Origin: Bin5 sp963662575
Lineage (GTDB): Bacteria; Chloroflexota; Anaerolineae; Caldilineales; Caldilineaceae
Length of the DNA stretch: 64,000 bases
NCBI GenBank assembly: GCA_963662575.1
Contig: OY759723.1
Span: 3,596,001 to 3,660,000 of the forward strand
Direction of reading: 5' to 3'
How positions within the stretch are numbered: the first letter of the stretch is position 1; every line of letters begins with the position of its first letter. Made by a program: the position numbers and the translations under genes. The notes under the pieces are model-generated. The model worked only from the letters and a program-made list of their open reading frames with translations, searched no databases and was not told the origin of the DNA. This document shows positions 8,520-15,669 of this stretch, one piece after another.

Positions 8520-8888
8520 TCATCGATCCTTTGACGCCCGTTCGTCCTTGAGATTAGACTCCACATCCTCCGTACATTTGAAGAGGCCCTGCCCTGGCGT
8601 TTCGTTCAGGATGTCAACTGCGGACCGCTTCAATGACTCATGACCGCTGTCTCGGTCTTCTCGGATAAGAATGTGGGAGGGAGTCTGAGGCCGTTCGCCA
8701 CTTTGCTGGTCGAGCAACCCCTTGGACAATTCCCGAAAAGCGCGTCTGTTTTCCGCCATACTTTCCCCTGCGGCTTGTTCCAAAATGTGGCGCACCTTGC
8801 CTTAAAGGGCACGATTGTTGCCGACGGCGCGTTGCTCCAGCCGGCTTACGACTTCGTCATCGAATTGCCGAATCAGTACCATTGCCAT
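8520..8888 (-). pseudogene. FitA/VapB-like antitoxin with in-frame stop, fused to another antitoxin tail
   Basis: From an ATG at 8888, preceded by GAGGAAAG, the frame reads MAMVLIRQFDDEVVSRLEQR and ends AVGNNRAL at a TAA (8804-8802). The same frame then continues GKVRHILEQAAGESM and IREDRDSGHESL, which is how FitA-like ribbon-helix-helix antitoxins carry on. A single nonsense change (for example GAA to TAA) thus separates the DNA-binding head from the toxin-binding tail. The following ~34 residues, SAVDILNETPGQGLFKCTED and onward to 8520, resemble the end of a different antitoxin type, so the frame may be chimeric. No PIN-domain toxin is found downstream. Family matches are from memory; the stop and frame are seen directly. 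Confidence 0.6.
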
Positions 8889-9261
8889 CTTTCCTCTTTA
8901 CTGCTTAGTCTTGAGTCTTTCCAGTCATTTTTGGGATGGTTTGCGAATTCAATCCCTTGCCGTAACTACTAAGCCATTTAGAGTGTCTGTGTGGACCAGA
9001 CCTTCAGTCCCGCTGCCATTCGGGCTATCTCATCGTGTAATCGTTGGCAGCCGCCACCTTGCTTGAGCCGCACTGCTGGAATGAGCACACACGGTCGGTG
9101 AGCGATGGTTTTGGAGGGGGGCGTTGCGGGGGCGCAGCCCCTGCACAAGGGAGGGCCGAAGGCCCGACCGCCCATAAAACAGAGAGTGAAGGGAGAGTAA
9201 ACACCGGCGCTCGCCTCATTCAGGATCGCAAACCAGTTGTGGCTGCGTAGTTGCCCCTTGC
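8889..9261. other. Non-coding stretch with repeat element
   Basis: These 373 bases hold no credible gene on either strand. They contain the 62-bp hairpin element at 9111-9172. Short frames overlapping that element on the minus strand encode a GGRAFGPPLC-like peptide that recurs at the other repeat copy, so it is a by-product of the repeat. Just upstream of the element, GCTTGAG and GCTGGA words are shared with the flank of the second copy, so the full repeat may be longer. Confidence 0.6.
9111..9172 (+). repeat. 62-bp dispersed double-hairpin element, copy 1
   Basis: The element starts TTGGAGGGGGGCGTTGC and ends GGGCCGAAGGCCCGACCGCC. It contains two stems: a G-run pairing with a C-run across CGCAG, and the perfect GGGCC/GGCCC stem with a GAA loop. 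A second copy of the same length stands at 55082-55143. The two differ only at six positions, all within or next to the first loop, and the first stem is kept in both. This behaves like a REP- or MITE-type dispersed palindrome; its mover is not in the window. Confidence 0.8.
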
Positions 9262-9630
9262 CTATATTGTCTTAAGCCTCGTTGTTGGCAACCGCTTAAG
9301 CGTCTGATTGCGCGGATCGACTTCTATGCCGACGGACTCGAGCGCGGTCACGCCCAGCAATGGCTCCGCGTCCGCTTCACCATATATGATCGTTCCGCCG
9401 ACGATTTCGCCCATGAACTCGATGTCACCGGTTGTTATGTCGAGTCGCACATCGCTACCGTCGGCCAAGCCATATACGCGTTGTCCCTTGGGTTTAAGTC
9501 CGATGGCCTCCAGGTGCGGCCTGGGGACAAGTGAGTCGATCGCGCCCGTATCAACCAGAAATAGCCCTTCCCAGGTCCTGTCCGGCTCGGCCGGGTTCCG
9601 AATGACGACCGTTACCTGTGTTATTCCCAC
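9262..9630 (-). CDS. Retropepsin-like clan AA aspartic protease
   Basis: The 122-residue protein is a single-domain aspartic protease. The catalytic motif LVDTGAIDSLVP (about 26-37) is the D-T/S-G triad of the retroviral/Ddi1-like fold, and the later LLGVTALESVGIEVDP is the family's second conserved stretch. Such small bacterial proteases are thought to act as dimers, since one chain carries only one Asp triad; targets are unknown. The start is GTG 9630 with GGAGGG seven bases upstream. The gene stands alone, divergent from the E1-beta gene, at the edge of the ATPase/antitoxin islet. No signal peptide or membrane helix is visible. Confidence 0.8.
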   Translation of the reverse strand: MGITQVTVVIRNPAEPDRTWEGLFLVDTGAIDSLVPRPHLEAIGLKPKGQRVYGLADGSDVRLDITTGDIEFMGEIVGGTIIYGEADAEPLLGVTALESVGIEVDPRNQTLKRLPTTRLKTI

Positions 9631-9959
9631 TCCCGTCCCTCCTTCTGCTGTTACCTAACCTCGCAGGACGCCTCGGGGCTAGCGGACTTCAATAGTGATG
9701 TGCAACGTTTCGCCAGCAGTGCACCGAAAAGATGGCACATCAGCACGAGCCGCGGGCTGGGCATGGCGCAATAAATGTTGGGACCAGGCCGACTGTTGCT
9801 GCGAACATTTTCATGTTACAACATATGTTCTGATTTGCCAAGCATTCGAAAGTCTCGGCAAACGGCGCGCTCGCAGTCTGTCTATGGTAGAATACCCGCA
9901 AACAGTCCGCCCACGGTCAACGGAGGGGCACGGTAGCGGAAGCCTGGAGGATAGTTGAG
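9631..9959. promoter_or_regulatory. Divergent intergenic region with AACATATGTT palindrome
   Basis: These 329 bases separate the protease (minus) from the E1-beta gene (plus). A perfect 10-bp palindrome AACATATGTT stands at 9820-9829, with further ACAT and ATGT words close by at about 9805-9817, which could be an operator. A TAGAAT at 9888-9893 could serve as -10 for the E1-beta gene but has no good -35. Nothing else is seen. Confidence 0.3.
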
Positions 9960-10946
9960 ATGAGCAGCACGCAGGAATTGACCTACATCGCGGCCATCAC
10001 CGATGCGATGGACGTAGAGATGGCGCGGGACCCGGAGGTGATCATCTTTGGGGAGGACGTGGCCGGGCCGTTTGGCGGCGCCTTCAAGGTTACGAAACCA
10101 CTGACTGAAAAGTATCCGCCTGATCGCATTTTCAACACGCCGATGTGCGAGAATGCCTTCATCAGCATGGGCACCGGCATGGCGTTGATGGGGATGCGGC
10201 CTGTGATCGAGATGCAGTTCGCCGACTTTATATCGAGTGGCTTTGACAGTATCGTTCAGTTCGCGGCCACCAATCATTATCGTTGGGGAGCGCCGGTACC
10301 GTGGGTGATTCGCGCGCCTTGCGATGGCGGGCTGCGTTCGGGCCCATTCCACAGCCAGAATCCGGAGGCTTGGTTTACACACTCGCCAGGCCTGAAAGTG
10401 GTGGCACCAGCTACGCCGGCCGATGCCAAGGGCCTTCTTATCGCCGCGATCCGGGACAACAATCCTGTCATCTATATGGAGAGTAAAATCCTGTACCGTA
10501 CGGAGCGCGGCCCTGTGCCTGAGGGCGAATATGTTGTTCCGATCGGAGAGGCCCATATCGCGCGGGAGGGTGCGGACGTGTCGATAATCACATACGGGGC
10601 GCAGGTGCGGGAGGCGCAGGAGGCGGCCGGGCGGCTGGCAGAGGAGGGTATCGAGGCAGAGATCCTGGACCTGCGGACGCTCAAGCCGCTGGACACTGAG
10701 GCTATCTTAAGAAGCGCGCGCAAGACCGGCAAGGTGCTGATCGTACACAGCGCCACCGGCAATACCGGCGTGGGCGCGGAGGTGGCGGCGCTGATTGCGC
10801 AGGAGGCTTTTGAATGGCTTGATGCGCCGATTCAACGGCTGACAGGTCTGGACATTCCCGTGCCTTTCAGCCCGACGCTGGAGGATGCTTATCGCCCCAG
10901 CGCCGACAAAATTTACGCGCTGGCGAAAGAATTGGCGGCATTTTGA
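9960..10946 (+). CDS. Alpha-keto acid dehydrogenase E1 component, beta subunit
   Basis: The 328-residue protein is the thiamine-diphosphate E1-beta chain of a pyruvate, acetoin or branched-chain keto acid dehydrogenase complex. Visible hallmarks are the N-terminal half VIIFGEDVAGPFGGAFKVT, the core MRPVIEMQFADF and YRWGAPVPWVIRAP, and the C-terminal transketolase domain with VSIITYGAQV and RTLKPLD. The beta subunit pairs with an alpha subunit to form the active site, yet neither E1-alpha nor E2/E3 genes adjoin it here. GGAGG precedes the ATG. The stop overlaps a TTG in front of the Nudix gene, which starts two bases further on, so the two are probably one operon. Substrate is not decidable. 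Confidence 0.9.
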   Translation: MSSTQELTYIAAITDAMDVEMARDPEVIIFGEDVAGPFGGAFKVTKPLTEKYPPDRIFNTPMCENAFISMGTGMALMGMRPVIEMQFADFISSGFDSIVQFAATNHYRWGAPVPWVIRAPCDGGLRSGPFHSQNPEAWFTHSPGLKVVAPATPADAKGLLIAAIRDNNPVIYMESKILYRTERGPVPEGEYVVPIGEAHIAREGADVSIITYGAQVREAQEAAGRLAEEGIEAEILDLRTLKPLDTEAILRSARKTGKVLIVHSATGNTGVGAEVAALIAQEAFEWLDAPIQRLTGLDIPVPFSPTLEDAYRPSADKIYALAKELAAF

Positions 10947-10948
10947 TC

Positions 10949-11608
10949 ATGGCCAACAACAGTCTGAAACTGGCAACCCTATGCTATGTGCAGCGGCCCG
11001 GCCAGACCCTGATGCTTCACCGGGTCAAGCGGGTCAACGACTACCATGAGGGCAAGTGGAACGGTCTGGGCGGCAAGTTCGAGCAGGGGGAGTCGCCGGA
11101 AGAGTGTGTCGTGCGCGAGGTGTACGAGGAGAGCGGGCTACGGTGCCTCGACCCGGCGCTGCGCGGCCAGATAACCTTTCCCAACTTCGACGGCGAGGCC
11201 GACTGGTATGTATGGCTCTTTCTGGCGCAGCACTGGACCGGGCAACTGCGGGACTCGGAAGAGGGCAGGCTGGCCTGGATCGACAACGACCGGCTACTGG
11301 AACTGAACCTGTGGCCTGGCGACAGGCTGTTCATCCCCTGGATGTTCGAGGATCGCTACTTCTCAGCGAAGTTCCTCTACCAGGACGGTGACTTCCAGGG
11401 CTACGAGGCCACCTTTTACAGCGCCGGCGGCGGTATCGACAAGGAAAGCTACGAACACAGGGAGGAGGATGTCGCGACTGACTTTCAGCCGGTATACCAG
11501 CCGGCTGACGACACCTACTGCTGGCTGTGCGGCGGCGCGGTGAGCAAGCGCCATTGCAAGATCATATGCAGCCAGTGCGGATTTACGCGCGATTGCAGCG
11601 ATCCGTAA
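10949..11608 (+). CDS. Nudix hydrolase with C-terminal zinc ribbon
   Basis: The 219-residue protein has a complete Nudix box GGKFEQGESPEECVVREVYE plus ESG (residues 41-63, pattern Gx5Ex7REVxEExG), preceded by a MutT-like start (LATLCYVQRPGQTLMLHR) typical of 8-oxo-dGTP diphosphatase-like enzymes. About 45 residues after the domain, the C-terminus carries four-plus cysteines in CWLCGG and CSQCGF, a zinc-ribbon pattern (about 190-215). The extension is unusual for MutT proteins and may bind nucleic acid or a partner. The ATG at 10949 is two bases after the E1-beta stop; a TTG six bases earlier overlaps that stop. The substrate is unknown. Confidence 0.85.
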   Translation: MANNSLKLATLCYVQRPGQTLMLHRVKRVNDYHEGKWNGLGGKFEQGESPEECVVREVYEESGLRCLDPALRGQITFPNFDGEADWYVWLFLAQHWTGQLRDSEEGRLAWIDNDRLLELNLWPGDRLFIPWMFEDRYFSAKFLYQDGDFQGYEATFYSAGGGIDKESYEHREEDVATDFQPVYQPADDTYCWLCGGAVSKRHCKIICSQCGFTRDCSDP

Positions 11609-11686
11609 TCGGCCCGCACTCTGTGTGCCTGATCAATTGACTGTAGGCTAGTATGTCGGTAGATTACCAGCCCTCTTGCCCTCTTG

Positions 11687-13720
11687 CTACTGGGCGAGCG
11701 CCTTCTCGCCGGCAGCGAGTACCTCGAGGATGCGGTCGGTGTCGTAGACACAGCCGGCCCATGTACCGCCACTGACCGCCTGAAGCGCGGCCCATAGACG
11801 GGTATCATCGGGAAGGCGCGGGTCGGCAGTCAGGTCAGGATGAAGAGTGCGGCCGGCCAGTAACTGCGAGCCGGCCACCTGTTGCGCAGAACTGTCTACC
11901 CCGTTTCCACTACTCCCACTACTTTCACTACCATTTCTTGCAGGCGGATTTATCAAGTTCAGGGTGCCGCGCAGGTTGACGGTGTCCACTTCGATCTGGA
12001 TCATATCCCCTTCACGCACGCGGCCGATCGCGCCGCCCGCCAGGGCCTCGGGGCCGATGTGGCCGATGCAGGCGCCGGTGCTGACCCCGGAAAAACGCGC
12101 ATCGGTAATGAGCGCAACCTGCTTGCCGAAAGGCAGATAGCGCAGCGCCGACGTCAACTGGTAGGTCTCCTCCATGCCGCTGCCCATGGGGCCGCGGCCG
12201 ATCAAAACGATAATGTCACCGGCCTGGATTGGCTTCTCATGGTTGCCTTTGATAGCCGCGATCGCCTCGCGCTCGCTGACGAAAACGCGGGCGGGGCCGG
12301 TGTTGCGGTAGATGCCATCGTCGTCAACCACTGAAGGGTCGATGGCAGTGCTCTTGATGACCGATCCTTCGGGCGCCAGGTTGCCGGTGGGGAAGGTGAC
12401 GGTGCTGGTCAGCCCGCGCGCGGCTGCCGTCTCCGGATCCATGATGACGTTATCGGGGTCAATGCCATCGGCCGTGAAGAGGCGCTCGCGCAGGCGCTTG
12501 CGGCGTTCGCTGCTTTGCCATTCGTCGAGTAAATCGCCTAGCTCACGGCCATGGACGGTTAGGGCGTCCAGGTGCAGGAGGTCCAGGTCGCGCAGATGGA
12601 GCATTACTTCGGGCACACCGCCGGCGAGGAAGACCTGAATGGTGGGATGGCCTATGGGACCGTTGGGGAGGACGTCGACGAGGCGCGGTACATTTGCGTT
12701 GACGCGCTGCCAGTCGGCCACGGTGGGGCGGGGCAGTCCGGCGGCATGGGCGACGGCTGGAATGTGGAGCAGTAGATTGGTGGATCCGCCAAAGGCGGCG
12801 TGGACGACTATAGCGTTGTGAAGCGCCTTTTCGGTGAGGATGTCGGCGCAGGCGATCTCGTTTTCGTGTAGTGATACTAAGGCACTGGCTGAGCGGTCGG
12901 CTGCATCCTTCCAGATAGGCTGGCCAGAGGGCGCCAGGGCAGCGTGCATGAGAGTCAGGCCCAGCGCTTCGGCCACGACCTGGGCGGTCGCGGCCGTGCC
13001 GAGGAACTGGCAGCCGCCGCCGGGCGAGGCACAGGCGCGACAGCCGAGTTCGGCCGCTTCCTCCATGGTGATTTCGCCGTGGGAGAAGCGGGCGCCGATG
13101 GTCTGCACTTTGCCGGCGTCCTCGCCGCTGCTGGGGGGAAGGGTCACGCCGCCGGGCACGATCACAACCGGCAGTTCGCGTTGCGCGGCCAGGGCGACCA
13201 TCATCGCCGGCAGGCCCTTGTCGCACGTGGCGACGCCCATTACACCCTTTCGTGTAGGCAACGAACGGATCAGGCGGCGCAGGACTATAGCGGCGTCGTT
13301 TCGGTAGGGCAGCGAGTCCATCATGCCGGTCGTGCCCTGTGTACGGCCGTCACAGGGATCGGTAACGAAGCCGGCAAAGGGCACCATGCCGAGATCTTTG
13401 AGCCTTGCTGCCGCCGCCTCCATCAAGAGGCCGACCTCCCAATGGCCGGTATGGTAGCCGAGAGCGATGGGCGTGCCGTCCGGCGCGCGGATGCCGCCCT
13501 GCGTGCTGAGGATGAGGAACTCGGGATTGCGCAGGCGGCGGGGGCTCCAGCCCATGCCAGCGTCCTGTGTGAGGCCGAAGATGTCCCCACTGGGCGCGTT
13601 GCGCAGGAACTCTTCGTCCAGCGGCAATGAGCCGGTGGGCCCAGTGGCGTTGGTCTGGACGTCGAATAGGCTGCTGTCGTCGTTGTCTACCTGGATGGTA
13701 CTGGAATTCTGGGCAGGCAT
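11687..13720 (-). CDS. YjhG/YagF-type sugar-acid (D-xylonate) dehydratase
   Basis: The 677-residue protein belongs to the IlvD/Edd family of iron-sulfur dehydratases and is closest in length and N-terminus to YjhG/YagF xylonate dehydratases. The three cluster cysteines are visible in TDPCDGRTQGTTG, GVATCDKGLPAMM and ASPGGGCQFLGTAATAQV. The C-terminal swivelling domain shows GRGPMGSGMEETYQLTSAL and TDARFSGVSTGACIGHIGPE. A serine-rich insert (about residues 605-625, NGSESSGSSGNGVDSS) is odd. The enzyme would convert a pentonate or hexonate to its 2-keto-3-deoxy form, matching nearby SMP-30 lactonases and the Udh-like SDR. A good promoter lies 67 bases upstream, and AAGGAT precedes the ATG. Xylonate as substrate is inferred. 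Confidence 0.85.
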   Translation of the reverse strand: MPAQNSSTIQVDNDDSSLFDVQTNATGPTGSLPLDEEFLRNAPSGDIFGLTQDAGMGWSPRRLRNPEFLILSTQGGIRAPDGTPIALGYHTGHWEVGLLMEAAAARLKDLGMVPFAGFVTDPCDGRTQGTTGMMDSLPYRNDAAIVLRRLIRSLPTRKGVMGVATCDKGLPAMMVALAAQRELPVVIVPGGVTLPPSSGEDAGKVQTIGARFSHGEITMEEAAELGCRACASPGGGCQFLGTAATAQVVAEALGLTLMHAALAPSGQPIWKDAADRSASALVSLHENEIACADILTEKALHNAIVVHAAFGGSTNLLLHIPAVAHAAGLPRPTVADWQRVNANVPRLVDVLPNGPIGHPTIQVFLAGGVPEVMLHLRDLDLLHLDALTVHGRELGDLLDEWQSSERRKRLRERLFTADGIDPDNVIMDPETAAARGLTSTVTFPTGNLAPEGSVIKSTAIDPSVVDDDGIYRNTGPARVFVSEREAIAAIKGNHEKPIQAGDIIVLIGRGPMGSGMEETYQLTSALRYLPFGKQVALITDARFSGVSTGACIGHIGPEALAGGAIGRVREGDMIQIEVDTVNLRGTLNLINPPARNGSESSGSSGNGVDSSAQQVAGSQLLAGRTLHPDLTADPRLPDDTRLWAALQAVSGGTWAGCVYDTDRILEVLAAGEKALAQ

Positions 13721-13786
13721 GGTCTTATCCTTTGCGGAGAAAGGCTCCTATTGTTGACTCAGATTCTCATGCTCATTTGCTTGCTC

Positions 13787-13829
13787 TTTATAGCACGGGC
13801 GGGTAAGATGGACAACCGCTGAGTAGCGG
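13787..13829 (-). promoter_or_regulatory. Promoter of the dehydratase gene with adjoining inverted repeat
   Basis: On the minus strand TTGTCC (13815-13810) and TATAAA (13792-13787) are separated by exactly 17 bases, a good housekeeping-type promoter. Immediately upstream of the -35 is the inverted repeat CCGCT-GAGT-AGCGG (13816-13829), well placed for an activator or repressor. The divergent methyltransferase start is only 30 bases beyond the repeat, so one regulator could serve both genes. Confidence 0.55.
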
Positions 13830-13859
13830 GATTTCTTATAGTCATCTGGAGTAAGACAG

Positions 13860-14594
13860 GTGAAAAACACGCAGAGGCACGATGCCTTAGGTCTGCTGTT
13901 GATCAGCCATTTTGCGGGTGAATCCTGTAGCGAATTCATCGAGCGCGATGATGGTTATCTGATGGCTACCGACAATCTGGCCGCCTACTTTGCACCTTTC
14001 GACGACTGGCCTCCCCGTTTCCGGCAGGCGATGGGATATGTACGCGGGCGCGTACTGGATGTGGGTGTGGGCGCCGGTCGCTTCGCTCTCTACTTGCAGG
14101 AACAGGGTCACGAGGTGGTCGGCATCGATGTATCGCCGGGCGCGCTTGAGGTCTGCCGCAAACGAGGTGTGAAGGATGTGCGCCAGCTGGCCTTCCACAG
14201 AATTGATGCTTCTCTGGGAAAGTTTGATACGGTTCTGATGATGGGCAACAATTTCGGCCTGTTTGCAAACCCACGGCGAGCGAAGTGGATGCTACGGCGT
14301 CTCAAGAATCTTACCGGCCCGAATGCCCGCATCGTGGCCGAGTCGCTTGACATCTATGGTACTGACAAGCCGGAGCATCTTGCCTATCATGCCCGCAACC
14401 GTCGACGGGGCCGGATGGCCGGCGAGATTCGTTTGCGAGTCCGCCACCGGGAGTTGATTGGCGACTGGTTCGACTATCTGATGGTATCGCAGACAGAGAT
14501 GCAGGAGATTGTGGAGGGAACCGGCTGGCGCGTCGCTGAATTCCTCGGCAGCGAAGGCGGGCAGTATGTTGGGATTATCGAGAAAGAGGGATGA
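13860..14594 (+). CDS. Class I SAM-dependent methyltransferase
   Basis: The 244-residue protein has a Rossmann-type methyltransferase core: motif I VLDVGVGAGRFALYL, the acidic end of strand two in VVGIDVSPGALEVCRKRG, and motif IV around FDTVLMMGNNFGL. The N-terminal ~35 residues before YLMATDNLAAYF are not family-like; the start taken is GTG 13860, eight bases after GGAG, but an internal ATG at residue 34 is a reasonable alternative. The C-terminal half is rich in arginine and ends YVGIIEKEG, as in UbiE/YcgJ-like enzymes. The methyl acceptor is not predictable. It is followed 53 bases later by the SDR gene on the same strand. Confidence 0.8.
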   Translation: MKNTQRHDALGLLLISHFAGESCSEFIERDDGYLMATDNLAAYFAPFDDWPPRFRQAMGYVRGRVLDVGVGAGRFALYLQEQGHEVVGIDVSPGALEVCRKRGVKDVRQLAFHRIDASLGKFDTVLMMGNNFGLFANPRRAKWMLRRLKNLTGPNARIVAESLDIYGTDKPEHLAYHARNRRRGRMAGEIRLRVRHRELIGDWFDYLMVSQTEMQEIVEGTGWRVAEFLGSEGGQYVGIIEKEG

Positions 14595-14647
14595 GCCGGT
14601 GATTCAGAGTTGCCCACTGGCTACCCAAAAGTACAAGAGGTTACAAA

Positions 14648-15385
14648 ATGACTCGAAAAGTTCTACTCACCGGCGCGGCCGGCAAGATCGGTAGTTTTTT
14701 CCTCAACGCCTACATTGACGCCTATGATTTTTCCCTCACCGACATTGTAGAGCCGGCTGAGACGAAAGGGGCGCCTTTTACACAGGTCGACCTGAGCGAC
14801 TTCGACGCCGTCCGTCCACTTTGTGACGGCATCGACACTGTGGTTCATTTGGGCGCGGACCCGAGCATGGATGCTCCGTGGGAGAGCCTACTGCCCAACA
14901 ATGTTATAGCGACCTACAATGTTTTTGAGTCGGCTCGGCAGGCGGGCTGCCGGCGGGTCGTCTACGCCAGCAGCATCAACGCCGTTCTGGGCTATCCACG
15001 TGATCAGCAGGTGCATACCAGCCAGCCCGTCTATCCCATAAACCTGTATGGCGCGACAAAGTGCTGGGGCGAGGCGCTGGCTCGATACTATTCGGCCGCG
15101 CACGGCCTTTCCTCACTCTGCCTGCGTTTCGGCGCGGTGCAGTATCCTGACTCGGAAATGATCCACTGGGATCATGAGTATGTCGAAATCATCCAGACCC
15201 TGGCCGACAATGCCCGTCTGATCGCGGCCGCGGTCGAGGCCGGCGAAGACGTTCTTTTCGGCAATTTCCACGGCATATCCGACAATCGCTACAAGCGGCT
15301 GGACATGACCGACACCAAGGCGATCCTCAACTACACGCCGCAGGATGACGCCTTCGAAATGGCGCGCCGGCGCGGTACCGCTTAG
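14648..15385 (+). CDS. NAD-dependent epimerase/dehydratase, uronate-dehydrogenase-like
   Basis: This 245-residue extended-type SDR has the NAD motif TGAAGKIGSFF at 8-18, the strand motif TVVHLGADPSMDAPWESLLP, and the catalytic YGATKCWGEA (Tyr-x3-Lys). The HLGADP-S-DAPWE block and overall length (about 245-270) are like uronate dehydrogenases (Udh), which oxidise galacturonate or glucuronate to the aldaro-lactone with NAD. That product is a substrate for SMP-30-type lactonases such as the ones in this neighbourhood, which supports, but does not prove, the function. Other members act on nucleotide sugars. The start is the ATG at 14648, with AAGAGG upstream. It converges on the small helical gene. 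Confidence 0.8.
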   Translation: MTRKVLLTGAAGKIGSFFLNAYIDAYDFSLTDIVEPAETKGAPFTQVDLSDFDAVRPLCDGIDTVVHLGADPSMDAPWESLLPNNVIATYNVFESARQAGCRRVVYASSINAVLGYPRDQQVHTSQPVYPINLYGATKCWGEALARYYSAAHGLSSLCLRFGAVQYPDSEMIHWDHEYVEIIQTLADNARLIAAAVEAGEDVLFGNFHGISDNRYKRLDMTDTKAILNYTPQDDAFEMARRRGTA

Positions 15386-15417
15386 ACGCGCCCTGCCCTA
15401 CCGCTCGCTACTTATTC

Positions 15418-15639
15418 TCAGCCAAGCGCCTTCAGATCGGCGTCGATAGCCAGCAATGTCTCTTGGGTAACGCCAGCCTGCACCGCCTCTGGGTAGTAGG
15501 AGATCTGCTGCAAGGTCATATGCATGGCCATGGGCAGGTCGGGATGGGATGAGGCGCCGGGTAGATGCTTCTCCAGGATTGCCTTGGCCCCCTCGTTACT
15601 CAGTAGATCCTGCAACGTAGAGTGGATACTGTAGGACAT
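15418..15639 (-). CDS. Small helical protein resembling a glycosidase/esterase C-terminal module
   Basis: The 73-residue product (MSYSIHSTLQDLLSNEGAKA onward) consists of predicted helices with the pattern L-x-x-L-L-S-N-E-G-A-K-A-I-L-E-K-H-L-P-G and a closing ETLLAIDADLKALG. I recognise this pattern as a short helical module attached to the C-terminus of some glycoside hydrolases and carbohydrate esterases; here it stands alone. The ATG at 15639 is chosen because GGAGAAGAG lies in front of it; an in-frame ATG at 15657 is possible. It is 30 bases downstream of the second SMP-30 gene and certainly in its operon. Function is unknown; a stabilising or partner-binding role is speculation. Confidence 0.65.
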   Translation of the reverse strand: MSYSIHSTLQDLLSNEGAKAILEKHLPGASSHPDLPMAMHMTLQQISYYPEAVQAGVTQETLLAIDADLKALG

Positions 15640-15669
15640 AGATGTACTCTTCTCCATTTCGGAATGAAA

